34,940 nt of DNA from Myxococcales bacterium. GTDB taxonomy: Bacteria > Myxococcota_A > Polyangia > Haliangiales > Haliangiaceae. The notes below the pieces were generated by a model. It ran no database searches and was not told where the DNA came from. It saw nothing but the letters and a program-made list of their open reading frames with translations. The first letter of the stretch is position 1; the number at the start of each line of letters is the position of its first letter. The stretch covers positions 1-34,940 of the forward strand of contig CANKMW010000095.1 in NCBI GenBank assembly GCA_947483555.1, written 5' to 3'. Positions 16,900-25,688 of the stretch are shown one piece after another. Position numbers and translations under genes: made by a program.

Positions 16900-19719
16900 T
16901 CACAATCCCGGGCCCTCGACGCGGAACCAACCGTGCTGCAGCTCGCCGGCGGTCGTGAAGGCCAGCACCGCCGCGCCGGGCGCGCCGCTGGCGACACTCA
17001 CGGCACCGGACGCCGATCCGGAAACCGGCGACCGGCGGACGCGCGGCGTCGTCTCGAGCGCGTCGACGTCGATCGCGAACAGCGCGGCGCCAGCGCGCCC
17101 GAAGACCGTCAGGCGACCAGCTTCGCGCTGCGCGACGACCGGCTGGACGTCGGACGTCGCGCCGAGCTGCTCGAATTCGCTGAAGCGGTCCTCGTCGCGG
17201 CGCTTGCGCGCGAGCCACAGCTCGCCGTCGCTGGCCCGGATCACGACCGCGAGGGCGACCCCGGCGCGATCGTCGGCGGTCGAGATGAGGATCGGGTCCT
17301 GCAGCGCGACGCCCGGCGGCATCGAGGGCGGCCGCCACAGCCACCTGGTGGCGCCGAAGGCTGCACCCTCGCGGGTGTGCCACGCGACGTGGCCGCGGTT
17401 GTCGAGCGCGACCACATCGATCCGGTCGGCAACCGGACTGAACACCGCCGACGGCCGCGCGCCGTCGGCGACGTGCTCGGGCAGGATCTGCCAGTCGGTC
17501 GACGGCGGGTCCTCGGCGCCGGTGACCGCAATCCAGACCCGCTGATCGAACCACGGGTACATGGCCGTGTCGGGCGTGGTGAAGGTGAGCCGGGTCCCGG
17601 AGCTCAGGGTCACGGTGGTGCCCACCCGACCGACCCAGCCGCCACGGTTGGTGACCGACCATCCGGCGGGCGTGTGCACCGCGTGCATGAAGTTGCTGGT
17701 GCCGGCCTGGCGGTAGAACACCTCGAGGCGGCCGTCGACCGTGACCGCGACGGGATCACCGGCGATGGTCTCGGCCGTGGCCGCGCCGGTCGCGACGATC
17801 GGGACCACCGCGGTCCAGGTGCCTGGTGTCCCGGGCCCGGACCCACCCTGCCACGATGCGGTGACCAGGGTCCCGGTCGTCGAGCGCGCGAACACGTGCA
17901 GGTCACCACCCACCGCAACCAGCGACGGCACCGCCGCCGGATCCACCAGCCGGCTTCCCGGCAGCAGTCCAACCGTCTGGTGTGCTCCCGACCCCGGCTC
18001 GGGCCGTGCGGCCGGCTCGAAGACCCGGGTACGCGGCTCGCCGCGGCGAAGATGCCGATGGATCGCGACCAGCGCGAACTCGGCGCGCGCGAGGATGATG
18101 GCGCTGCCGTCGACCTGAGCGGCGCGTCGCGCCTGCTCGGCTCCCGCCAGCGCAGCGTCGCCCTGCCCGTCGACGGCGAGGGCCTCGGCAGCCGCGATCT
18201 GGTGCCAGACCGGTCCCGTCCGGTCGGTGCTCGCCGAGCGCCCCGACTGGTGGTACTCGCACGACGCCGTCGCCACCAGCTGCCCGAGCGCGCCGATCAG
18301 CTCGCCGGGTTTGCGACCGCGCAGCGCGACCACGCGCGCCAGCTCCGCCGCGGTCTGCGCCAGACAGTTCACGCCCCCGACGCGATCCGCGGCAGCCGTC
18401 TGGGCCTCGGCGGCCCGCCGCGCCAGACAGAGTGCCGCCCGCGCGGCGGCGAGGGACTGGACTTCCTGATCGAGCTCGGCGGCGGCCCACGGCGCGGTCT
18501 CGCCCGCGGCTGAATTGCCGGCGATGAAGGCGGTCCGCGCGGCCGAGCTCCAGCCCGGCACCAGATCGGCGGCGAGCTCGGCACACCCACCGGCGGCGCC
18601 GGCGGTGACCCGTTCAGCCCGACCGGGCACGAACGCGACGCCGATCGCCACCGCCGCCGCGACGGCCACGACCGCGGCACCGATCGCTGCGGCGAGCCGC
18701 CGCCGCCACGGCCGCGACGTCCGGACCAACGCGGCGAGCAGCTCGTCCATGGTGGCGAAGCGCCCCGCCGGCCGCGGCGACAGGCCGCGCTCGACCACCG
18801 CGAGGACGTGACCGGGCACGCTGCGGCCGCGCAGCGGGGCGCTGATCCGCGAGGTCGCCATCGCCTCGATGCGCGCGGTGGGCGACGCGGGGAACGGATC
18901 GACACCTGCAAGCGCCTCGTACAAGGCCACGCAGTACGCGAACTGATCGGTGCGGGCGTCGATCTCACCGCCATCGAACTGCTCGGGTGCCATGTAGCGC
19001 GGCGTCCCGACCAGCGCGCCGGTGGCCGTGACCACCGCATCGGGGCTGGGGCTCGGCGTCGGCGACGGGGTGGCGTCGGCGCGCACCCGGACCGTGCCCG
19101 GCCCCACGGTGACCGCTTCCTCGGTCAGCACGGGGCGACTGTCCGCAGGGTGACCGCCCCGCAGCCCGGCGGCGCCACGGGCGAGCCCGAAGTCGGCGAT
19201 GCGGGCACGGCCGTCGGCGCCGAGCAGGATGTTATCGGGCTTGACGTCGCGGTGGACGAGGCCGGCAGCGTGGGCGGCGCCCAGGCCGCGACCCGCGGCG
19301 AGGTAGACCGCGAGCACCTCGCGCCACGTCCGCGGCGCGGCCAGCGTCCACGCCCGCACCGTGCCGCCCTCGCACAGCTCCATGGCCACGAAGGGGATCC
19401 CCTCGTGTTCGCCGATCTCGTAGATCGTGACGACGTTGGGGTGGGCGAGGCGGGCCAGCGCGACCGCCTCGCGACGGGCGCGGGCCAGATCGGTGCCAGC
19501 CAGGCCGAGCTTGATGGCCACCCTCCGATCGAGTTGAAGATCGTGCGCGCGGTAGACCGAGCCCATCCCACCCCGACCCAGCTCCGCCTCGATCACGAAG
19601 CGACCGACCTCGGTGCCAGTCGGCAGCACGACCGGCGACGCCGAGCGGACCGCGAAGGCCGCCGCCAGCGAGCCCAGGTCGGCGGCCACCGACGTACGCA
19701 ACGGCTGGTCGCTCGACAC
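16900..19719 (-). CDS. Membrane Ser/Thr protein kinase with propeller-like ectodomain
   Basis: A 939-aa Hanks-type kinase. Cytosolic kinase domain at about residues 40-332: P-loop LGRGGMGSVY, Lys70 (VAIK), Glu84, HRDVKPDN with Asp158, DFG with Asp177 and APE at 245-247. All catalytic residues are present. DFG to APE spans 68 residues because of an insert containing TPSPTPSPSP. One TM helix lies at about 343-364. The ectodomain starts with a helical Cys-containing region (about 375-560). It ends with repeated strands such as GDLHVFARSTTGTL and GRLEVFYRQAGTSN, which resemble blades of lectin/sialidase-like beta-propellers. The GTG start has TAGATT 9 nt upstream. Downstream of two lipoprotein paralogues; the ligand and substrates are unknown. 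Confidence 0.9.
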   Translation of the reverse strand: MSSDQPLRTSVAADLGSLAAAFAVRSASPVVLPTGTEVGRFVIEAELGRGGMGSVYRAHDLQLDRRVAIKLGLAGTDLARARREAVALARLAHPNVVTIYEIGEHEGIPFVAMELCEGGTVRAWTLAAPRTWREVLAVYLAAGRGLGAAHAAGLVHRDVKPDNILLGADGRARIADFGLARGAAGLRGGHPADSRPVLTEEAVTVGPGTVRVRADATPSPTPSPSPDAVVTATGALVGTPRYMAPEQFDGGEIDARTDQFAYCVALYEALAGVDPFPASPTARIEAMATSRISAPLRGRSVPGHVLAVVERGLSPRPAGRFATMDELLAALVRTSRPWRRRLAAAIGAAVVAVAAAVAIGVAFVPGRAERVTAGAAGGCAELAADLVPGWSSAARTAFIAGNSAAGETAPWAAAELDQEVQSLAAARAALCLARRAAEAQTAAADRVGGVNCLAQTAAELARVVALRGRKPGELIGALGQLVATASCEYHQSGRSASTDRTGPVWHQIAAAEALAVDGQGDAALAGAEQARRAAQVDGSAIILARAEFALVAIHRHLRRGEPRTRVFEPAARPEPGSGAHQTVGLLPGSRLVDPAAVPSLVAVGGDLHVFARSTTGTLVTASWQGGSGPGTPGTWTAVVPIVATGAATAETIAGDPVAVTVDGRLEVFYRQAGTSNFMHAVHTPAGWSVTNRGGWVGRVGTTVTLSSGTRLTFTTPDTAMYPWFDQRVWIAVTGAEDPPSTDWQILPEHVADGARPSAVFSPVADRIDVVALDNRGHVAWHTREGAAFGATRWLWRPPSMPPGVALQDPILISTADDRAGVALAVVIRASDGELWLARKRRDEDRFSEFEQLGATSDVQPVVAQREAGRLTVFGRAGAALFAIDVDALETTPRVRRSPVSGSASGAVSVASGAPGAAVLAFTTAGELQHGWFRVEGPGL

Positions 19720-19728
19720 GGTCCGGCG

Positions 19729-19734
19729 AATCTA
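19729..19734 (-). promoter_or_regulatory. Candidate -10 box for the kinase gene
   Basis: TAGATT (minus strand) is 9 nt before the GTG at 19719, and the spacer cgccggacc has no Shine-Dalgarno core. This suggests the kinase has its own leaderless promoter even though lipoprotein genes lie just upstream on the same strand. Confidence 0.42.
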
Positions 19735-19823
19735 CCGCGCTTCCTCGCCACCGACGATGGCTTCCCGTGCGCCCACCCTCGCCTCGACCTCTGCCACCCA
19801 CTGCCAGCCGCCACCCGGCGCGG

Positions 19824-20990
19824 TCAGGGCGCGCACAGCCGCATCGCCCACAGGTCGTCCTCGGAGCCCGATTCGATCCAGACCAGGAAGGCGCGGTCGG
19901 CGCGGGCGACGAGATCGTAGGCGACGAGCTGCGCCGACTGGTGAGCGTCGACCGGTTCGCCGCCGCTGACCGGGTTGCCATCGGCGCCGAGCAGCGCTCT
20001 CCCGAGGCGGCCGCCGACCACCTGATACGCGTACCACACGCCCGCGCTGGTCACGACCACCCGTGGATTGGACGCCGACATCGAGCTGTCACCAAACACC
20101 GCGCGCTCCGCCGGCAGCGTGATCGTCGGATCACCGGCGACGACCCAGACCGAGTCGTTGTCGCAGTTCCAGGCCCCGAGCACGTTGGCCGAGCCTGGCG
20201 GGGTGACGACGCTGGCATGGTGGCAGGTCATCGCGACCTGGCGGGGCGCGGACACCGGCGCGAAGCTGGCGTCGACGGTCCGCAGCTCGCACTGCCCCGA
20301 GGTCCCGCTCATGACGGCGTAGTCGGCACCGCGCAACGCGACCGCCACGCCCTCCGGGACCTCGGTCGCCGCGGGCAGGACCGCGCCCGGTGCCGTGAGC
20401 TCGTCGCCGTCGTGGTCGACGGTCAGGGCGTAGGTCGCCGTGCCGTTGGTGCCGACCACGACGAAGTGGTCGCGCGCCGGGTCGGCGGTGATGAACTCGT
20501 GGCCGAACCCGCGCTTGGTGTCGAGGTACGCGACGTCACCACGCTGGTAGCCGTGGCCGTCGAGATCGTGGAGCTGGATCTGCCCACCGTCGTCGATGGC
20601 CAGGATGACGTCATCGTCGATGGCCGCCGCCGCCAGCGCCGTGCTCGGCGTCTCGAGCACGCAGGCCGCGGGCTGGAGGAGCCCGACCCGCCCGGCGCTG
20701 TCGACGGCGACGCCGGTGACCTGGACCTCGTTACCACCGACGTTCCACGCTGCCACCAGTCCGGTCGCGGTGGCCGCGACGTCGAGCGCGTAGGCGGTCG
20801 CGGCCGGAGCCGGTGTGACGGATGCGCCGAGGTTGACGATCTTGACCGGCGTGTCGCACGGGGTCTCCGTGAAGTCGATGGGCACGGCCGCGTCGACGTC
20901 GAGGTCGTCGTAGCCGATCCGGCCGCAGGCGGCCGCGACGGCGGCGGCGATGACGCCGACCACCACCGGGGGTCGGCTCACGGCGCGCAT
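19824..20990 (-). CDS. Lipoprotein paralogue B, propeller-like beta-rich protein
   Basis: A 388-aa lipoprotein starting MRAVSRPPVVVG with lipobox VAAAC. Directly after the Cys comes GRIGYDDL and an Asp-rich tether. The mature part is rich in short strands of the kind AGVWYAYQVVGGRLGRALL and VLGAWNCDNDSVWVVAGD, compatible with a beta-propeller. It ends DDLWAMRLCAP, matching the C-terminus of paralogue A (TELWTMKLCAP). The gene overlaps the stop of paralogue A: ATG 20990 lies inside it, and a GTG at 20981 forms a 4-nt GTGA overlap and is an equally good start. Function is unknown; it sits upstream of the kinase with a 104-nt gap. Confidence 0.8.
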   Translation of the reverse strand: MRAVSRPPVVVGVIAAAVAAACGRIGYDDLDVDAAVPIDFTETPCDTPVKIVNLGASVTPAPAATAYALDVAATATGLVAAWNVGGNEVQVTGVAVDSAGRVGLLQPAACVLETPSTALAAAAIDDDVILAIDDGGQIQLHDLDGHGYQRGDVAYLDTKRGFGHEFITADPARDHFVVVGTNGTATYALTVDHDGDELTAPGAVLPAATEVPEGVAVALRGADYAVMSGTSGQCELRTVDASFAPVSAPRQVAMTCHHASVVTPPGSANVLGAWNCDNDSVWVVAGDPTITLPAERAVFGDSSMSASNPRVVVTSAGVWYAYQVVGGRLGRALLGADGNPVSGGEPVDAHQSAQLVAYDLVARADRAFLVWIESGSEDDLWAMRLCAP

Positions 20991-22150
20991 AGCTTCATCG
21001 TCCACAGCTCGGTGTTCGTCGCTGACTCGAGCCAGAACAAGAAGGCGGTGTCGCCGTGGACCGCGAGGTCGTACGCCTTGATCCCGGCCGAGGTGTGAAC
21101 CACCGCCGGCTCGGCGTTGGTGACCGCGGCGCCGCTGGCGTCGAGCAGGGTGCGGCCGAGGCGCCCACCGCTGACCTGGTACGCGTACCAGACGCCGGCG
21201 CTGGTGGTGGCCAGCCGCGGATTCGACGCCGAGTCGGTGGCGTCGCCGGCGATGGCGCGATACGCGGGCAACGTCGTCGACGGATCGCCGGCCGTGACCC
21301 AGACCGCGTCGTTGTCGCAGTTCCAGCCCGCGACCACGTTCGGTGAGCCCGGCGCGGCGACCAGGCTGGCGTTGTGGCAGGTCATCGCGATCGGCTGCGC
21401 GGTGCCCAGCGGCGCGAACACGCCATCGACCCTGGCCACGTCGCAGTTGCTGCTATTGCCGGTCATGAGCACGTAGCCGCCGGTGGCCAGCGCCGCAGCC
21501 GCGCTCTCGGTACCGATCGGAAATGCCGCGGTCGGCCCACTGCGGGGGTGGATATCGTGGTCGCGCGTGAACGACGCGGTCGCCGAGCCGTCGCTGCCCA
21601 TGACCACGAACAGGTCATTCGCCGCATCGGCGGTGACGAACGCGTGACCGTACGCGCGGTGGGTGTCGATGTACTTCGTCGTCGCTCGGATGAGCCCCTG
21701 CTCGTCGAGCGCGAACAGCCAGATGCCAGGACCGTCGGGATCGTCGACGCCAAGCATCAGGTCGTCCCCGATCGCCGACAGCGCCAGCGTCGCCGACTGC
21801 TTGCCCGTCACGTCGAACGACGGCTGGATCACCTGCAGGCTCGGCCCGGCGCTCACCGCGATGCCGGTCGACCGGATCTGGTTCGAGCCCGCGCTCCACA
21901 CCGCCACGAAGCCGGTGGTGGTCGCGGCGACGTCGAGGCCGTGGAACGTGGCGACCACCGCGGGCCCGAAATCCTGGACCCTCACGGCGGTGCCACAGGT
22001 CAGGGCGAGCCGAGCGTCGGGATCGTCGGCATCGGTGGTCGCGTCCGCGCTGGCATCGACGTCGTCCGCGGCGTCGCGCTCGGTCAACTCGTCGTAACCA
22101 ACGCGGCCGCACGCCGAAAGCAGGACCCAGCTGACGAGCGCGCAACGCAT
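20978..22150 (-). CDS. Lipoprotein paralogue A, propeller-like beta-rich protein
   Basis: A 390-aa lipoprotein starting MRCALVSWVLLSAC, a short type II signal peptide. The lipidated Cys is followed by GRVGYDEL and an acidic Asp/Ala tether of about 25 residues. The mature region parallels paralogue B along its length, for example SNPRLATTSAGVWYAYQVSG and NCDNDAVWVTAGDP, so the two arose by tandem duplication. Six or more repeated beta segments suggest a propeller fold. The start at 22150 replaces a longer frame because the signal peptide begins there and TACGCT lies 8 nt upstream. Divergent from lpdA. No enzyme motif is visible. Confidence 0.8.
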   Translation of the reverse strand: MRCALVSWVLLSACGRVGYDELTERDAADDVDASADATTDADDPDARLALTCGTAVRVQDFGPAVVATFHGLDVAATTTGFVAVWSAGSNQIRSTGIAVSAGPSLQVIQPSFDVTGKQSATLALSAIGDDLMLGVDDPDGPGIWLFALDEQGLIRATTKYIDTHRAYGHAFVTADAANDLFVVMGSDGSATASFTRDHDIHPRSGPTAAFPIGTESAAAALATGGYVLMTGNSSNCDVARVDGVFAPLGTAQPIAMTCHNASLVAAPGSPNVVAGWNCDNDAVWVTAGDPSTTLPAYRAIAGDATDSASNPRLATTSAGVWYAYQVSGGRLGRTLLDASGAAVTNAEPAVVHTSAGIKAYDLAVHGDTAFLFWLESATNTELWTMKLCAP

Positions 22151-22158
22151 CGACGCCG

Positions 22159-22164
22159 AGCGTA
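22159..22164 (-). promoter_or_regulatory. Candidate -10 box for lipoprotein A
   Basis: TACGCT (minus strand) is separated by 8 nt (cggcgtcg) from the ATG at 22150. No Shine-Dalgarno sequence is present. It would drive lipoprotein A and the overlapping lipoprotein B. Confidence 0.45.
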
Positions 22165-22230
22165 GCACCGACGACGAGTGCCGGTCCGGCAACCCCCGGC
22201 AACCCGCCCACATGTGTGATAAACGAGGCC

Positions 22231-23649
22231 ATGTCCGAAACGCGTTACGACGCTGTCGTGATCGGCGCCGGTCCGGGTGGCTACCCGACGGCAATTCGCC
22301 TGGGCCAGCTCAAGGTCAAGACCGCGATCGTCGAACGCGAGTACATGGGCGGCGTGTGCCTCAACGTCGGATGCATCCCGTCCAAGGCGGTGATCCACGC
22401 CGCCAAGACCTTCGACAAGATCGGCCACGCCGACACCCTGGGCATCAACGTCGGCAAACCGACGATCGACATGGCCAAGCTGCAGAGCTGGAAGGGCGGC
22501 GTGGTCACCAAGCTGACCACCGGCGTGCGCACGCTGCTCAAGGGCAATGGCGTCGACATCATCGACGGCACGGCCCGGCTCGGCACCTCCGGCTCCGACG
22601 GCCACCGCGTGATCGTGTCGACCGCGAAGGGCGAGCAGACCCTGGTCACCAAGAACGTCATCCTCGCGACCGGCTCGCGGCCGTTCGAGATCCCCGGCTT
22701 CAAGACCGATCAGAAGCGCATCCTCGACTCGACCGGCGCGCTGGCGCTCGATCACGTGCCGGCGCGGATGGTGGTGATCGGCGGCGGCTACATCGGCCTC
22801 GAGCTGGGGATGGTCTACGCCAAGTTCGGCACCAAGGTCACGGTGGTCGAGGCGCTGCCGACGATCCTGGCGGCGATGGACAAGGACTGCGTGGGCGTGG
22901 TCGCGCGCAAGCTCAAGAAGATGGGCGTCGAGGTGATGCTCAAGGCCAAGGCCAGGAGCTGGGAGGACAAGGGCGATCGCGCCGTCCTCACCGTCGAGCT
23001 GGAAGGCGGACAGATCGCGACCATCGACACCGATGCCATCCTGGTCGCGGTCGGCCGCCGCCCCAACCATGAAGGGCTCGGTCTCGACGTCGCCGGCGTC
23101 GCGCTCGACCCGCGCGGCTTCGTCATCGCCGACGACCAGCTGCGCACCAACATCCCCGGCATCTACGCGATCGGTGATCTGATCGGCGGCATGATGCTGG
23201 CCCACAAGGCGACCAAGGAGGGCGAGGTGGTCGCCGAGATCATCGCCGGTCACAAGGCGGCGATGGACGTCCGCACCATCCCGGCGGTGGTCTTCACCGA
23301 TCCCGAGATCGCGTCGGCCGGCCTCACCGAGGAAGAAGCCCGGGCCAAGGGCCACACGCTCAAGATCGGCAAGTTCCCGTTCGCGGCGCTCGGGCGCGCG
23401 CTGTCGGTCAACGACACCGAGGGCCTCGCCAAGGTGATCTGCGACGCCACCTCCGAGGAGATCCTCGGCGTCCACATCGTCGGCAACGGGGCCAGCGACC
23501 TGATCAGCGAGGCCGCGCTCGCCATCGAGATGGGCGCCGTGATCCAGGACCTCAACCTGACCGTTCACCCGCACCCGACGCTGTCCGAGGCCGTCCGCGA
23601 AGCCGCCGCCGCCGCCATCGGCGAGGCGGTGCACATCATCAATCGCTGA
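22231..23649 (+). CDS. lpdA: Dihydrolipoyl dehydrogenase (E3)
   Basis: A 472-aa FAD disulfide oxidoreductase that re-oxidises the dihydrolipoyl groups of E2. FAD-binding VVIGAGPGGYPTAIR lies near the N-terminus and the redox disulfide Cys43/Cys48 in GGVCLNVGCIPSK. The NAD-binding motif is VVIGGGYIGLELG (about residues 181-193). A second FAD motif is GIYAIGDLIGG, and the dimer-partner His-Glu pair is in HPHPTLSE near the C-terminus. The start at 22231 (MSETRYDAVV) fits the family; a GTG five codons earlier is possible. GATAAA lies 7 nt upstream. It is 5.3 kb from the E1/E2 operon, separated by the kinase/lipoprotein block, but probably serves that complex. Confidence 0.95.
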   Translation: MSETRYDAVVIGAGPGGYPTAIRLGQLKVKTAIVEREYMGGVCLNVGCIPSKAVIHAAKTFDKIGHADTLGINVGKPTIDMAKLQSWKGGVVTKLTTGVRTLLKGNGVDIIDGTARLGTSGSDGHRVIVSTAKGEQTLVTKNVILATGSRPFEIPGFKTDQKRILDSTGALALDHVPARMVVIGGGYIGLELGMVYAKFGTKVTVVEALPTILAAMDKDCVGVVARKLKKMGVEVMLKAKARSWEDKGDRAVLTVELEGGQIATIDTDAILVAVGRRPNHEGLGLDVAGVALDPRGFVIADDQLRTNIPGIYAIGDLIGGMMLAHKATKEGEVVAEIIAGHKAAMDVRTIPAVVFTDPEIASAGLTEEEARAKGHTLKIGKFPFAALGRALSVNDTEGLAKVICDATSEEILGVHIVGNGASDLISEAALAIEMGAVIQDLNLTVHPHPTLSEAVREAAAAAIGEAVHIINR

Positions 23650-24738
23650 TCAGAGGCCGAGGTACGGCGCGTACGCGAACAGGTCGAGCGCGGCGGCCTC
23701 GAGCCACAGCCAGGACGCGACCAGGCCCAGCCCGGCCGCATCGCCCCGCCGATGCGCGGTGACCGCCGCCCACAGCCCGAGGAGCCCGAGCAGCGTGGCG
23801 ATCACGAGCGGCCATGGCGAGGGGCGAACCAGCAGCCAGACCTCGCGCTGGTCCACGCCGGTCGCGGTCGCCGAGGCATAGGTCTCGAGCGCGAACGACG
23901 CGCCGTCGGGGCGGCGCTCGATGAAGATCCAGCCACCGCCGGCGGCGGGCGCGACCCGGGGCCAGGTCTGGAAGTGTGGCCGGCGCTCGGGTGGCACGTC
24001 GTTCCGGCTGCGCTGCTCGACGCTCGCGCCGGCGACGCCGTCGCCGGTCAGGTAGAAGATCACCGGCTCGCCGCCGACCCAGGCGTGCAGGCCGTCCTTG
24101 AGCCGCGAGCCGCTCGACCACGAGCCGTGGCTGCTGCTGCGGCGCTCCTCGACATCCGACGCCAGCGCTGGCCCGTGGGGGATCTCGACCAGCGGGCCGC
24201 GGCGCGCCCTCCGGAGCATGAGCTCCGCGCGCCAGCCCTCGGCGCCGTGATCGGGGGTGAGCGCACCGTAGGTGGCGAAGTCGTCGGGGGTCGGCCCCGG
24301 CATCAGCACCCGCACCCACGCCGCGCTGTGCGTGAGCGCCAGGGCAAACGCCGCCACGGTCAGCCCGGCGTGGCCGCTGACCAGTCGCTTCGGCGCCCCC
24401 GCGACGGCGCGGGCGATGGCCGCCACGATCCCGATCCCGCTGCGCGCGCCGAGGTAGATGACGATCGCCAGCACCACCAGCTCGTCGCCGGCCGACGACG
24501 AGTCGCCGCAGCCCTCGCCGGCATGCGGATCCACCGGCGGCTCGACCGGCAACGGGCGGTCGAAGATGAGCGCGAGCGCGGGGCTCAGCACCACCAGCGA
24601 GATCAGGCCGAGCATGAACGCGTGGCCGACCCGCTCGCGCCGCGCGGCGGCGGCAACCGGGCGCCGCGATCGCAGCTCCAGGACCACCACCACCAGGCAG
24701 GTCGCGAACAGCAGCGCGATGGGGACGAACGCGATCAA
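23650..24738 (-). CDS. Polytopic membrane protein of unknown function
   Basis: A 362-aa protein with about six TM helices. Four lie in the first 190 residues (for example LIAFVPIALLFATCLVVVV and FMLGLISLVVLSPALALIF) and two at the C-terminus (WPLVIATLLGLLGLWAAVTA and the final segment). A soluble loop of about 110 residues lies between helices 4 and 5, with polar stretches such as GGGWIFIERRPDGASFALET. A Cys/Ser-rich loop (GEGCGDSSSAGDE) joins helices 2 and 3. The likely start is TTG 24738, which overlaps the stop of the upstream epimerase gene as TTGA, implying translational coupling. TATCCT sits 7 nt upstream of the TTG. No known family was recognised. Confidence 0.7.
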   Translation of the reverse strand: MIAFVPIALLFATCLVVVVLELRSRRPVAAAARRERVGHAFMLGLISLVVLSPALALIFDRPLPVEPPVDPHAGEGCGDSSSAGDELVVLAIVIYLGARSGIGIVAAIARAVAGAPKRLVSGHAGLTVAAFALALTHSAAWVRVLMPGPTPDDFATYGALTPDHGAEGWRAELMLRRARRGPLVEIPHGPALASDVEERRSSSHGSWSSGSRLKDGLHAWVGGEPVIFYLTGDGVAGASVEQRSRNDVPPERRPHFQTWPRVAPAAGGGWIFIERRPDGASFALETYASATATGVDQREVWLLVRPSPWPLVIATLLGLLGLWAAVTAHRRGDAAGLGLVASWLWLEAAALDLFAYAPYLGL

Positions 24739-25688
24739 CGGGTGGAGGATACGACAGCCGCGGCGAGGGCGGTGGCGAGCGTCGGGTGCGCGAACGGGAA
24801 GCCCAGCCGTTCCAGCGCCGACGGCACCACGCGGCGACCCTCGAGCAAGTACTCGGCGAGCTCGCCGACGGCGGCGCGCAGCGCGAAGGCGGGGACCGGC
24901 AACCACGACGGCCGCCTCAGCGCCTTGCCCAGTGCCCGCGCCAGCTCGGCGTTGCGGACCGTCTCGGGCGCCACCAGGTTGACCGGTCCGCTCCAGCGCG
25001 CGTCGTCGCTCGCCCCCAGGTACGCCGCCACCGCATCGGCGAGCGAGATCCACGAGAACCACTGCTCGCCGGAGCCGATGCGGCCGCCGCCGAACAGCTT
25101 GAACGGGGTCGTCATCCTGGCGACCGCGCCGCCCGGGCCGATGATCACCCCGGTGCGCATGCGGACCACCCGCACGCCGAGCGCCGCGGCCGCCGCCGCC
25201 TCGTGCTCCCACGCCGCGCACACCCGGGACAGGAACGAGTCGCCGGCCGGCGCGCGCTCGCTGATCGGATCGTCGTCGTCCATCTGGCGGTTGGCGAAGC
25301 CGTAGTAGTCGGCACCCGACGCCGTGATCAGCGCGGCGGGTCGGCGCTCGGGGGCCAAGGCGGCGAGGCCCTCGACGATGACCCGCGTCGACTCGACCCG
25401 ACTGTCGCGGACCAGCTGCTTGTGGCGGGCGTTCCAGCGCCGACCCGCGATCGGCTCGCCGGCCAGGTGGACGATCGCGGTGCAGCCGGCGATGCGGTCC
25501 TGCCACGGCCCCGGACTCTCCAGGTCGCAGGCTTCCAGCTCGACCTGGTCACCGAGCGACTCCTTGGCCCGCGTGACGTCGCGCACCAGCGCCACCACCC
25601 GATCGCCGCGGGCCAGCAAGGCCTTCACCACGGGCCGCCCGACCATGCCGGTAGCGCCGGTGACGACCACGGTCCGCGCCGCGGTCAT
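24735..25688 (-). CDS. TIGR01777-family NAD(P)-dependent epimerase (SulA/YfcH-like)
   Basis: A 317-aa extended short-chain dehydrogenase-like protein. The Rossmann motif is VVVTGATGMVGRPVVKALL at the N-terminus, followed by AIVHLAGEPIAGRRWNARHK, a TIGR01777 hallmark. ITASGADYYG replaces the usual active-site Ser/Tyr region, and the C-terminal domain (about residues 225-310, ending with LERLGFPFAHPTLATAL) is the family's DUF1731-type segment. The reaction catalysed is not known for this family. ATG 25688 overlaps the thiD stop as ATGA, and its own stop overlaps the next gene, so thiD, this gene and the membrane protein are translationally coupled. Confidence 0.88.
   Translation of the reverse strand: MTAARTVVVTGATGMVGRPVVKALLARGDRVVALVRDVTRAKESLGDQVELEACDLESPGPWQDRIAGCTAIVHLAGEPIAGRRWNARHKQLVRDSRVESTRVIVEGLAALAPERRPAALITASGADYYGFANRQMDDDDPISERAPAGDSFLSRVCAAWEHEAAAAAALGVRVVRMRTGVIIGPGGAVARMTTPFKLFGGGRIGSGEQWFSWISLADAVAAYLGASDDARWSGPVNLVAPETVRNAELARALGKALRRPSWLPVPAFALRAAVGELAEYLLEGRRVVPSALERLGFPFAHPTLATALAAAVVSSTR

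Noticed and set aside
16900..19719. Kinase as a regulator of the neighbouring E1-alpha, as in mammalian BCKDH
   Set aside because: It is a Hanks-type kinase, not of the GHKL-type BCKDH kinase family. Proximity and a conserved Ser loop are not enough evidence.
19767..21098. 443-codon plus-strand frame opposite lipoprotein B
   Set aside because: It covers the lipoprotein gene in antisense, with Arg/Asp-biased low-information sequence.
22084..23634. 516-codon open frame antisense to lpdA
   Set aside because: lpdA has every expected motif; the antisense product shows none and is His/Asp/Arg biased.
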